From contig CAVXNX010000025.1 in assembly GCA_963763215.1 (NCBI GenBank), positions 1 to 64,000 of the forward strand: a stretch of DNA of 64,000 nucleotides. Direction: 5' to 3'. Positions 20,473 to 28,896 of this stretch are shown piece after piece. Each line of letters begins with the position of its first letter. The first letter of the stretch is position 1. A program made the translations under genes and the position numbers. The stretch is from DASQZK01 sp963763215. GTDB lineage: Bacteria > Bacteroidota > Bacteroidia > Bacteroidales > GCA-2748055. Below the pieces are notes generated by a model. It had not been told where the DNA came from. It did no database searches and worked only from the letters and a program-made list of their open reading frames with translations.

Positions 20473-22216
20473 ATGAAAAAACGAAACAGGACCTTATGGC
20501 TTACTGTGATACTGACCACTCTGTTCATCCTCTCTTTCTCATGCCAGAAGGCAGAGCCTCCGCAACCTGAGACAAAATTTAACGCCGCAACTTATGACGA
20601 GAATGCCCAAAACCTGGCTCAGGCCGTGAGCCGGACTCTGGCGGCTTCCGGTGATTTCCGGAGAATCATCAGGCATGAAGCGATGAAACAGGTCGACGGG
20701 GATTATGACGTGCTGCTCGGACATATCGTCGACAAGCGGATGAGTGAATATAACCCGGTTCTGAAAAAGTCGGTCTCCGACACCCGTATTGGCGATTTAC
20801 TGGAAAGTAATCTCAAACCCGGAAGGACGATCATGCTGAAATCCACCTCTTCGGTCATCGATGACATGCTGAAGGCCAATCCGGATCTCCAGGTCTCCAT
20901 ACCGGTCCATTGCGAAGACTGGGACCCGGAAACCTTTACGCCGAATGTGGCCGTGGTGGGTAGTGATTATCGTGACGGGAAAACCAAAACGGTCAAAGCG
21001 TACACTCCCGACGGAACAGTCATCGACATCTCAGCCATCGAAGAACCCACCGAACCCGTGGTGGTAGTCAGTTTGAATGAACGGAATTTACAAGCCATTT
21101 TACCCATCGGCGGGACCACTATCCCCTCAACGCCCACGGATCTGAGTGGCGTTGTCACCGAATCGGGAATACGGTTGACCTGGAACATGCCCTCAACGTC
21201 GAACACCACCAATACCACAGGCTATTACATTTACCGGAAGGGAGCGCTCGAGACCGGATATAAAAAGATCGGGACTTCTTATGGTTATTACAACAAATCC
21301 TATAACGACAACGACCTCGAACCCTCCAGGTCTTATTCCTACTATGTCATGGCCTATTATGGGAGCGTCCTCTCGTCTTCTTCGAACATCATTTCCATCA
21401 CGGCACCGGCCAAACCCAAACCCGTTCAATCATTCGATGCCATCCAGGTTTCGAATACCCGGGTTGAACTGCGCTGGCAGAATGATTACAGCCAGAGCTT
21501 CAACAGCACGGAAATATACCGGTACCGTCAGGGTATCGACGCAGATTACAGGCTGCTCAGATCGTTCAGTCCGGCTTACCACTACTTACTTCGACGATGA
21601 CCTTGTGCCCGGGAAAAAGTTTACCTATAAAATTCACCATAAATCAGATCTGGGTCTTTCGAACCCAAAATACGATTTCACCCAGGTGCCTTACCGGGAT
21701 ATTTCCCATCCGTCACCGGTGTATATCCAGGCCATCCGGTTTAGCGACTGGTCCATTGAGGGATGGCTTGCCGGGAAACCCGAGTTTTATGTCACCGTCG
21801 GGAACGTGAACCTGAGCACCGGAAAAACCTTCCCGATCCAGGAGAAGATTTTCCTTGAATTCAGATCCAGAACCAGTACCTACAAATTCCCCGATATCCT
21901 CGTCTTCAACTGGGATCCCGGTTTATGGTACGACATGATCACCTTCAGTGTGGTGGAACAGGATGCCGGCGGTTCCATGGATATTCATTTTAGTGCAGGA
22001 TTCAATTCAAAGGATATTAAAAAGATGAACCTGACACCCGTGAGCCTGGGCCTGGATTATAAATACCAGGTCGGAAACGGAAGTGAACAATGCGGCAATG
22101 CATTTCTGAATTATTTCGACCTGCCCGATTGCTGGTTACATTTCCCGAATTATGGGGTTCAACTGCTTGTTTCCGAAAAGAAATTTGCGGAGATCGTAAA
22201 AACCGATTTGATATAA
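20473..22216 (+). CDS. Fibronectin III-type lipoprotein, unknown
   Basis: About 580-residue lipoprotein: the start at 20473 (MKKRNRTLWLTV...) leads to a lipobox FSC|QK. Residues ~35-200 form an unrecognised helical/mixed domain (AQAVSRTLAASGDFRRIIRH; LLGHIVDKRMSEYNPVL). Two fibronectin III-like modules follow (GIRLTWNMPSTSN...GYYIYRKG; VELRWQNDYSQSF), then a ~180-residue C-terminal beta domain (FYVTVGNVNLSTGKTF; ILVFNWDPGLWYDMITFSVVEQD). One frame break lies near 21580. It is followed after 22 bases by a small beta-barrel gene and the strong terminator at 22917, so the two form a unit. I do not recognise the family; surface localisation is inferred from the lipobox and adhesive-type modules. 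Confidence 0.65.
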
Positions 22217-22238
22217 TTCCAAACCTAAAGCTTATACC

Positions 22239-22865
22239 ATGAAAAGAGCAATCTGTATTCTGGCCGGAGCCCTGGTTTTTTTCCAGGTTTATTCTCAGCA
22301 GGAGCCGGCAAAACTCCTGAGATTGGAGGTGGGTCCCTGCATGCACTTTAACAGCCTGAACGAAGACAATTACCTGAGCTACATGAGCGATTTCTCGGCT
22401 CAGAATACCTCGATGGCCGGTATCGACCTCAGGTTCAGCAGCAGTTTTAAACCCGGTCTGGATCTTATTTTCGGGGCACTGGCCGAGGTCGGCCTGGATT
22501 ACCGAACGAATCCGGGATGGAATCCGGGATCCACAAATTCATCCGATTATGTCCTGAACGGGGGAGGTGTTTATGTTGGCCTTAACCCGCACACACGTGG
22601 CAAATACTTCGGCCTGGATGCAGACATCGCTGCGGGGGTGCTGGCCTATAAGGAATACCGGGTGGAATTCAACAATGTGGTGCAACCCTACGTGGATAAG
22701 TACGATAAGAAATCGTCCTTCCTCGGGGGTATGGCCAGCCTGGGGTTTTACCTGAGGACCAATACCATCGGCATCAGCCCGGAATTTCAGGTCGTGATGG
22801 CCGGCGGGAGCAATGGCAGCTTCCTCTTTTATGGCGTGAATGTTCCCCTGACGATTTCGTTTTGA
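22239..22865 (+). CDS. Small outer-membrane beta-barrel protein
   Basis: Intact 208-residue protein with a signal peptide (MKRAICILAGALVFFQVYSQ). The mature part is a series of amphipathic strands with alternating hydrophobic residues and Gly/aromatic girdles (GIDLRFSSSFKPGLDLIFGA, EVGLDYRT, VYVGLNPHTRGKYFGLDADI, ASLGFYLRTNTIGISPEFQV). It ends LTISF, a terminal Phe as expected for BAM substrates. I infer an eight-to-ten-stranded outer-membrane barrel. It is probably co-transcribed with the lipoprotein gene before it, suggesting that the two act together at the outer membrane. Function unknown. Confidence 0.65.
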   Translation: MKRAICILAGALVFFQVYSQQEPAKLLRLEVGPCMHFNSLNEDNYLSYMSDFSAQNTSMAGIDLRFSSSFKPGLDLIFGALAEVGLDYRTNPGWNPGSTNSSDYVLNGGGVYVGLNPHTRGKYFGLDADIAAGVLAYKEYRVEFNNVVQPYVDKYDKKSSFLGGMASLGFYLRTNTIGISPEFQVVMAGGSNGSFLFYGVNVPLTISF

Positions 22866-22916
22866 AATCCTGCTCGCCGACCGCCTCCACAAAACGGAAT
22901 CACAGGGGTTTTTGGC

Positions 22917-22951
22917 AACCCTCCCGCCCCACCCGGGAGGGTTGTTTTTTT
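22917..22951 (+). terminator. Rho-independent terminator
   Basis: A 10-bp inverted repeat, AACCCTCCCG (22917-22926) pairing with CGGGAGGGTT (22934-22943) across a 7-base loop, is followed by G and seven T (22945-22951). It ends the lipoprotein/beta-barrel transcript. Its T tract runs into the stop codon of the convergent GH92 gene (22950-22952). Confidence 0.9.
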
Positions 22952-25190
22952 ACCTGACGGTGACATCCAGTTCGCCTCCATTGACCACGTCTTCATGGTT
23001 CAGGGTATATCTGTCGTATGCCTTGCCGTTCAGAGTCATTTCCCGGATGAGCGCACCGGGCTCGCTACTGCCCTTCCGAAGGATGACGAACTCCTTGCCC
23101 TTGTATGGGGAATTGAGTTGGATGGTCACCTTGTCGAACATCGGGGTCGAGACCTGGTATTGCGGATTGCCCGGACAATCGGGATAGATCCCCATCATCG
23201 CGAACATCAGCCAGGACGACATGGTGCCGGTGTCGTCATTTCCCGGGATCCCGTCGGTCCCGGTTCCGAAATAGGTGTCGACCAGCCGGGCGACTGTTTT
23301 CTGCGTGCGCCACTCTTCCCCCCTGACATAATTGAACAGGAAAGGGAACGCGATGTCAGGCTCATTGGACGGCTCATAATACGCACTGTCAAAAAGTCTC
23401 TGAAGCCTTCCCGTAAAGGCTTCCTCCCCTCCCATCAGCTTGATGACTCCAGGCATATCGTGAGGAACAAAGAAATCATAATGCCACGCCATGCCTTCGC
23501 AATAGCCGGGTCCGCCACTGAACTGCCATGGCATCTCGTAATAGGGCGACAGCGGATCGAAAGGTTCCACCCAACGGCCGTTGGCATAGCGCTGACGGAA
23601 AAATTTGGTCTCCGGATCGTAAAGGTGCCTGAAGCCCTGGCTCCGGCCGGCAAAGGTATCGGCAATCTCATCTTTGTGCAATGCCCTGGCGAACTGGGAG
23701 ATATTCCAGTCGGCCAGGTTATATTCCTGGGTTGTGGCAACGGTCGCCCAGATGCCCTTGTGTTCAGCCTTGTAATCATAAGGGATCCATCCGTCATGGA
23801 CGAGGTAGGGAATCACGCCCCGGCGGATGTGGTGCACTTCCGGATTTCCCCACTGGGGTGAAATGTACGAATGCTCGGCATTATGCACCATGGCCCGGAG
23901 AATGGTATCGGGATCATCATAATGAATGCCCTTCAGGTACGTGTCGGACAAAACGATGCATGCCGGATCACCAACCATGACGTGCGTTTCACGGCTGATC
24001 AGTTCCCACTGGGGTAACCAGCCGTTTTCCCGATACATGTCCATGATCGACCGGCACATCTGTTCCTGGATCTCGGGATAAGCCAGGGTGAAAAGAGGGT
24101 GGAGGGTCCGGTAGGTATCCCAGAGACTGTAGATCGTATAACGCGTGTCCCCGTCCTTTACTTTCACGGTCCGGTGACTGCCCATGGCCGGATATTCCCC
24201 GTTCACATCGTTCAGGATGTTGGGATGGCTCATGGCATGGAACAAGGCCGTGTAAAACATCTTCCGGTGTGCCGGCGTGCCTCCGTCGACCCTGATGCGG
24301 GAAAGCATGGATTCCCATTCATTCTCCGCGTCCTTCACGACATCGCCGAAACGTATGCCTTTTGTTTCCGTTGCGAGATTCAACCTGGCATTGCCGATGC
24401 TCACATACGAGATGCCCACCCGCATTTCCACAACCGACGAATCGGGGAAATCCCAGGATAAATACGCGCCAATATCTTCTCCCCCGGCTTCCCGCGTCAG
24501 GGTGTCGAGCGAACTGCCGGTCCACAATCCGCCTTCCGGTGCTGGCAGATCGACCTTTGCCACAAAATACACCGTGTGGTGAATGTCTTTTCCTGCGGCA
24601 CAAAACTGCCCGTCTTTTTTGTAACCTTCGATCTCGGTGGCCGAAACCCTTCTGATCATGAATGTCGTGTCCTGATCGGAACGCCGGGACAGGTCCACCA
24701 GGAGATTGGCATGACCGGCGGGGAAATGAAATCGCATCAGGGCGGATCTATCTGTGGCCGTCATTTCAACATTTATCCGGTATTTGTCGAGCATCATCCG
24801 ATAATATCCAACCCTTGCCGACTCACCGGAATACGTTGAGCGGTAACCATTGAAATCCACACTGCCCATGGTGGGCATGATGACCACGCTCCCGTAATTG
24901 GGACAGCCGACACCGGCCATATTGGTGACCGCGATGCCATACATCTCCTTGTTCCCGTAAATGTAATTGGTAGGCAGCGGGACATCCTCACCGTTGTTGA
25001 CGGGATTGGGATGGACCATGCCAAACGGGCACAGCGGTCCGGGAATTTGATTGCCGGCATTTGTCGTTCCGATGAACGGATCGACCTCGTCGATGAGCCT
25101 TTCGTCCTGACTTTGCAACTGCCCTGGCTGTTTGCATCCCGCAAGGAGCAAGATGCCGAAAGCGGCCATCGAAAAAAGCATGTGTTTCAT
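22950..25190 (-). CDS. GH92 exo-alpha-mannosidase, lipoprotein
   Basis: Intact 746-residue GH92 enzyme, a calcium-dependent inverting exo-mannosidase family. The signal peptide ends in a lipobox (LLLAGC|KQ), so it is envelope anchored. Family landmarks: VDPFIGT at about 36-42, TNMAGVGCPNYG, YTIYSLWDTYRTLHPLFTL, GWLPQWE, the catalytic Glu in SNEPDIAFPF (about 610), and GNDDTGTMSSW (about 650-660) with the Asp that supports the catalytic water. Length is typical. In Bacteroidota GH92 enzymes trim alpha-mannans and N-glycans. With the GH38 gene this implies mannose-containing glycans are also used. No SusC/D-like pair or regulator flanks it. Its stop codon overlaps the convergent terminator. Confidence 0.93.
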   Translation of the reverse strand: MKHMLFSMAAFGILLLAGCKQPGQLQSQDERLIDEVDPFIGTTNAGNQIPGPLCPFGMVHPNPVNNGEDVPLPTNYIYGNKEMYGIAVTNMAGVGCPNYGSVVIMPTMGSVDFNGYRSTYSGESARVGYYRMMLDKYRINVEMTATDRSALMRFHFPAGHANLLVDLSRRSDQDTTFMIRRVSATEIEGYKKDGQFCAAGKDIHHTVYFVAKVDLPAPEGGLWTGSSLDTLTREAGGEDIGAYLSWDFPDSSVVEMRVGISYVSIGNARLNLATETKGIRFGDVVKDAENEWESMLSRIRVDGGTPAHRKMFYTALFHAMSHPNILNDVNGEYPAMGSHRTVKVKDGDTRYTIYSLWDTYRTLHPLFTLAYPEIQEQMCRSIMDMYRENGWLPQWELISRETHVMVGDPACIVLSDTYLKGIHYDDPDTILRAMVHNAEHSYISPQWGNPEVHHIRRGVIPYLVHDGWIPYDYKAEHKGIWATVATTQEYNLADWNISQFARALHKDEIADTFAGRSQGFRHLYDPETKFFRQRYANGRWVEPFDPLSPYYEMPWQFSGGPGYCEGMAWHYDFFVPHDMPGVIKLMGGEEAFTGRLQRLFDSAYYEPSNEPDIAFPFLFNYVRGEEWRTQKTVARLVDTYFGTGTDGIPGNDDTGTMSSWLMFAMMGIYPDCPGNPQYQVSTPMFDKVTIQLNSPYKGKEFVILRKGSSEPGALIREMTLNGKAYDRYTLNHEDVVNGGELDVTVR

Positions 25191-25301
25191 GGTCTGTGAT
25201 TTCGGAGTAATACGGCCTCTAAGATAAGGTCAAAATATGAAAATCCCGGTTTTTTGGGAAGAAGCGTTCACGACACTCCCGTTCGCGACCGGTGAGAGGG
25301 A

Positions 25302-26498
25302 TCATTGCCCTGAAGCAGGATGATCCGGGGGAGCATTCCCTTTCTGATCAGACACCGGTGTGTGCAAGTCACTGCCCCGGTAATATTTCAGGACCTCCCG
25401 GGCGACGAGGGAATTGCCATAATCACTCCAGTGATTGTCGTTGGGCAAAAATAAGTTATCTGCAAAGACAGCGGAAGATGGGGGATCGATGAAGGCCGGA
25501 TAGAGATTGATAAAACGGATGTGATTTTTGGCGCAGAAGGATTTCCAGCTATTCACATAATAGTCGCTGGTATCACTCCGGAGGACCTGTTCGCGCCATG
25601 GATGCACGGAAAGGGTCATCCTGACGTTCATGCTGTCGCACAGGGCTTTCAACTTTCCGATATTCTCCATCTCCAGGTGAAGCCCTTTTTCGGCAAGAGG
25701 TCTGTACCGATCATTGTAAAACCAGTTCTGCACCGAGTGGAAACCCGGGTCGGCAACCAGCTGGTCGTCGTTGAACTGATCAAAGAAGGAAATATACAGC
25801 GGCAGGAGGTTGCGGTCGGGGCTTTCCCGGGCATATTCCCTGAAATAGGCCGATTTCCGGATAAAGGACTTGAGCTGATGGCGTTTAACCAATACGTATG
25901 ACCTCCTGTAAATGAACGAATTGGACATGAAGAACCGGTTAATCGCATAAAGAACTTTCCGGACCGGGGATTGCCGGGGAACGAATTTCTCATAGACAAT
26001 CTCGTTCTGCAAATCTGAAATATCGATCATGACGAGAAGATCCGTAACGGGGAGCTTTTTCTCCTCCATCAGGTATTTCGTTTTCAGATAATAAAGCTTC
26101 GGGCTGTAACTGGCCACCGATCCATTGATGACATCGATGCCGCGTTTGGAAAGGGAATCCTGGATTATTCCGGCGGCCGTATTGGGATATTCAATGCCGA
26201 CGCCTTCCGCGTGCGAATCTCCCATGATCAGCAGCCGTGGCACATCCCGTGACACATCGACTTTGCGTACAGTGGCATCACGGCATCCCAGTGAATTCGT
26301 CCTGACATGGTAAATCCTGTTTCCCCACATCGCTAAGCAGTCTTTGTCGGGAAGCAGGGTATGATGAAGATAGTCATGTTTTGTCCTGAAAGCGTTAAAA
26401 TCCCGCATATTCAGAAAATGCCCGAGGGTAAGATCAATGCCTCCAAGGACGACAATGACGAGCAGGACAGTGACGATCGTTCCCGTTTTATGGTTCAT
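25302..26498 (-). CDS. Membrane-anchored SGNH hydrolase
   Basis: Intact, about 398 residues. The start at 26496-26498 (MNHKTGTIVTVLL...) gives one N-terminal transmembrane helix (to about residue 27), with the rest outside the cytoplasm. SGNH features: block I LIMGDSHAEGVGIE (nucleophile Ser), the GSVASYSPKLYY region, and the terminal Asp-x-x-His dyad in LFLPNDNHWSDYGN. Such single-pass SGNH proteins are related to the acetyl-handling AlgJ/AlgX and DltD-like enzymes, so an acyl transfer or esterase role on surface polysaccharide is plausible but unproven. There is no MBOAT partner next to it. A second in-frame ATG at 26513 is possible but gives no better signal. Confidence 0.75.
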   Translation of the reverse strand: MNHKTGTIVTVLLVIVVLGGIDLTLGHFLNMRDFNAFRTKHDYLHHTLLPDKDCLAMWGNRIYHVRTNSLGCRDATVRKVDVSRDVPRLLIMGDSHAEGVGIEYPNTAAGIIQDSLSKRGIDVINGSVASYSPKLYYLKTKYLMEEKKLPVTDLLVMIDISDLQNEIVYEKFVPRQSPVRKVLYAINRFFMSNSFIYRRSYVLVKRHQLKSFIRKSAYFREYARESPDRNLLPLYISFFDQFNDDQLVADPGFHSVQNWFYNDRYRPLAEKGLHLEMENIGKLKALCDSMNVRMTLSVHPWREQVLRSDTSDYYVNSWKSFCAKNHIRFINLYPAFIDPPSSAVFADNLFLPNDNHWSDYGNSLVAREVLKYYRGSDLHTPVSDQKGNAPPDHPASGQ

Positions 26499-26555
26499 GA
26501 ATTCAGAATGCATATTGAAATGTGGAAAACAAGTCCGGACGGTCCCGGGCTGTTT

Positions 26556-27029
26556 TCAATCACCCAATATAGCAATTTCCTTATTAAACCAGTTATCGAG
26601 CGTATCGATATCCGCGTCTGTCATCCGGGCTTCGGGATGTTCGATCCGGAATGACCAGAGCGGCATTTTTCGGCTTTTAACCATTCGGGCCGCATGTTTA
26701 AGCTTATCCTTTTGGGTGTCAGCACTGTATTGACCCCAGATTGAAAAATTCATATGGTCCCTGGCCTCCTTGATATGTCCCCGGAGAAACCAGGAAACCG
26801 GTTGGACGTATGAATACCACGGGTATTGCGTTTCGTAGGAATGACAGTCGTAACACCCCTGGTGGATCAGGTATTGCACGCGTTCGGGGGGATTGGTTAC
26901 AGTCATCAGGTCGAGGCTGGGATCAGTTGCGGGAACGGAACGGTCAATTCCGAAGAATTGGATAAAGATAAATACGGCAACGAGGATGATCACGACAATC
27001 CAGATGATTTTACGTTTTTTATTTGCCAT
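26556..27029 (-). CDS. Haem-binding domain protein
   Basis: Intact 157-residue protein with an N-terminal membrane anchor (KIIWIVVIILVAVFIFIQFFG) and a periplasmic domain that contains one c-type haem motif, CYDCHS, about residue 60. This is followed by ETQYPWYSYVQPVSWFLRGHI and KMPLWSFRIEHPEARM, the conserved pattern of the Bacteroidota haem-binding domain family (PF14376-like). These small proteins are thought to bind haem in the envelope, with electron transfer or signalling roles not settled. It is 57 bases from the SGNH gene on the same strand and divergent from the acyltransferase gene. Confidence 0.85.
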   Translation of the reverse strand: MANKKRKIIWIVVIILVAVFIFIQFFGIDRSVPATDPSLDLMTVTNPPERVQYLIHQGCYDCHSYETQYPWYSYVQPVSWFLRGHIKEARDHMNFSIWGQYSADTQKDKLKHAARMVKSRKMPLWSFRIEHPEARMTDADIDTLDNWFNKEIAILGD

Positions 27030-27195
27030 GGGTCAGTGTTTTGGATTATGAATTTAACAACCATATACGTGAAAAAGATCATTTACCTAAAGAATACAGA
27101 CAGGTGGAAATTTACAAAAAAGACCGCATACAGCAGTCAGTTCTCTTTATTTTGTGATATCCGGCAGGGCATTCCAGAATGGAACGCACCACTAT

Positions 27196-27229
27196 TTTGC
27201 AGTCTTCGCCAAAAATTTCATTAATTTTA
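27196..27229 (+). promoter_or_regulatory. Possible Bacteroidota promoter for plsC-like gene
   Basis: TTTG (27196-27199) is followed after 22 bases by TAATTTTA (27222-27229), one mismatch from the TAnnTTTG -7 element. It lies 23 bases before the acyltransferase start. Spacing is slightly long, so this is a weak call. Confidence 0.3.
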
Positions 27230-27251
27230 CACCCCACATTTTCCGTCATGC

Positions 27252-27995
27252 ATGAAAACACTCTGGTTGAAATTCATATCGGTTCTCTACTGGATCTGGT
27301 TCGTCCTTTCGTCGGTGATCCTGACCCCGGTGTTGCTCCTTTTATGGGCGCTGACAGTCCTGTTCGACCGGAGGCTGGCTATCCTTCATAAGTTTTCCTG
27401 TTTTTGGGGAGCCCAGTACATCTGGGTGAATCCGTTATGGCATCTGCACATTGCCGACAGGCATAAATTTGATGACCGCAAAGCCTGGATCGTGATTTCA
27501 AACCACCAGAGCCTGGTTGATATCGTGGTGATATACAGCCTTTTCAAACATTTCAAGTGGACATCGAAGGCGGAAAATTTCAAGACTCCTTTCGTGGGAT
27601 GGGTTTTGGCATTCAACCGGTCGGTTAAAGTCTACCGCGCCTCCCGTGATGCTTACCGGCAGTTTCGCCTGCAGGCGGAAAAAGCCCTGAACATGGGAAG
27701 CTCGCTGATGGTCTTTCCCGAAGGAACGCGGTCGCGTGACGGAAAGCTGGGAAAATTCAAGGAAGGGGCTTTCCTCCTGGCCCACCAGACCCATACCGGG
27801 ATCATTCCCATGGTTCTCGACGGCAGCGCCAAAGCGGTTCCGAAGAAAGGATGGAGCCTCACCGGCCGGGTGAATATTACCCTCCGGGTGCTCGATCCCG
27901 TCCCCTACGAGGAATTCAGCGAGCTGTCGCCCGTCGAGACCGCAGCCAGATTCAGGGAAATCATCGATGCCGAACTGCGAAAGCTCAGATCGTGA
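27252..27995 (+). CDS. plsC: 1-acyl-glycerol-3-phosphate acyltransferase
   Basis: PlsC-family acyltransferase (247 residues) that would make phosphatidic acid by acylating lysophosphatidate at the inner membrane. Two N-terminal hydrophobic helices (YWIWFVLSSVILTPVLLLLW) precede the catalytic block I NHQSLVD (His/Asp dyad, about residues 83-89), block II region FNRSVKVYR, block III FPEGTRSRDG (about 150) and block IV IIPMVLDG. The start at 27252 gives the proper frame; an out-of-frame ATG four bases earlier is ignored. It is followed after 3 bases by the methyltransferase-like gene, so the two are probably co-transcribed. The symbol reflects the family; other lysophospholipid acyltransferases cannot be excluded. 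Confidence 0.85.
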   Translation: MKTLWLKFISVLYWIWFVLSSVILTPVLLLLWALTVLFDRRLAILHKFSCFWGAQYIWVNPLWHLHIADRHKFDDRKAWIVISNHQSLVDIVVIYSLFKHFKWTSKAENFKTPFVGWVLAFNRSVKVYRASRDAYRQFRLQAEKALNMGSSLMVFPEGTRSRDGKLGKFKEGAFLLAHQTHTGIIPMVLDGSAKAVPKKGWSLTGRVNITLRVLDPVPYEEFSELSPVETAARFREIIDAELRKLRS

Positions 27996-27998
27996 ACC

Positions 27999-28788
27999 AT
28001 GATGACACATGCCTTGCCCGGAAAAAAAATACTCCGCCGGATGGGTTACCTGTCCGATCAGAATGGCATTCTTAACCGTTACCTTGATGAGCCGGATGCC
28101 TGGGAGGAACATCTTCAGAACTCATCCGATTTCATCCTTAAGTCGCTGAATGACAGGAATCCGGACCATGTGACCGTCCTGGGAAGCGGCTGGCTTCTCG
28201 ACCTCCCGCTGGAAGGGATTTACAGCCGCTGCAAAAGCATTTCCCTGGTCGACATCAACCATCCGCCACAGGTTCTTCATCAGATCAGGAAATATCCGGG
28301 CGTTATCCCCGTTAAAGCAGATATAACCGGCGGGCTTATTGAAAAATGTTACGAACAGGTCGGGCGATGCCGGAAAACCGGTACGATGTTTGACCCCGAC
28401 GCGCTGTCGGTCCCGGTTCCCGATCCTGGGATAAAAGACAGGGATGTCTTTGTGATCTCCCTGAACATCCTCGACCAGCTTGATATTTTGATCAAGGACT
28501 ATATCGGGCGGTGGTTTGACCTGTCCGGTGAACCGCATGAACCGCCTGCGGGAACGGATACAGGCCGCGCACATCGGGATGGTCAGCTCGTATCCGTTCT
28601 GCATCATCGCCGACCAGGCCGAGATACTTATAAACAGTGCAGGCGGGAACGAAGAAGGCGAAAAACTCCTTTACACTCCCCTGCCCGGCGGGAGATTCAG
28701 CGAAGAATGGACCTGGAAGTTCGATAATCACTTCCGTTACCACGAAGGGTTCAAAACGTGGTTCAGGGTCAGAGCCGTAAGTTGTTAA
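27999..28788 (+). CDS. Rossmann-fold methyltransferase-like protein
   Basis: About 262 residues. After a charged N-terminus (MMTHALPGKKILRRMGYLSDQ) comes a Rossmann signature HVTVLGSGWLLDLPLE and SISLVDINHPP, like the SAM-binding motifs I and II of class I methyltransferases, then DVFVISLNILDQLDILI at the motif IV position. A frame break near 28520 separates this from the C-terminal part (HIGMVSSYPFCIIADQAEIL ... WTWKFDNHFRYHEGFKTWFR). I infer a methyltransferase fold but no substrate. It is coupled to plsC upstream (3-base gap) and ends 108 bases before parE. Confidence 0.55.
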
Positions 28789-28871
28789 CACTGGTTAATA
28801 TGAAGATATTGATCCCTGACCGGTTAATTTCTTTGTTGAAAAAGAAATGAAGGCACGGGATATCTTTTGGT

Positions 28872-28879
28872 TATATTTG
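28872..28879 (+). promoter_or_regulatory. Bacteroidota -7 element for parE
   Basis: TATATTTG at 28872-28879 matches TAnnTTTG exactly and lies 18 bases before the parE start at 28897, implying a very short leader. I see no TTTG at the expected -33 position; the nearest is at 28832-28835, too far upstream, so the promoter is half supported. Confidence 0.45.
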
Positions 28880-28896
28880 TGCAAATTGAGTGGAGT

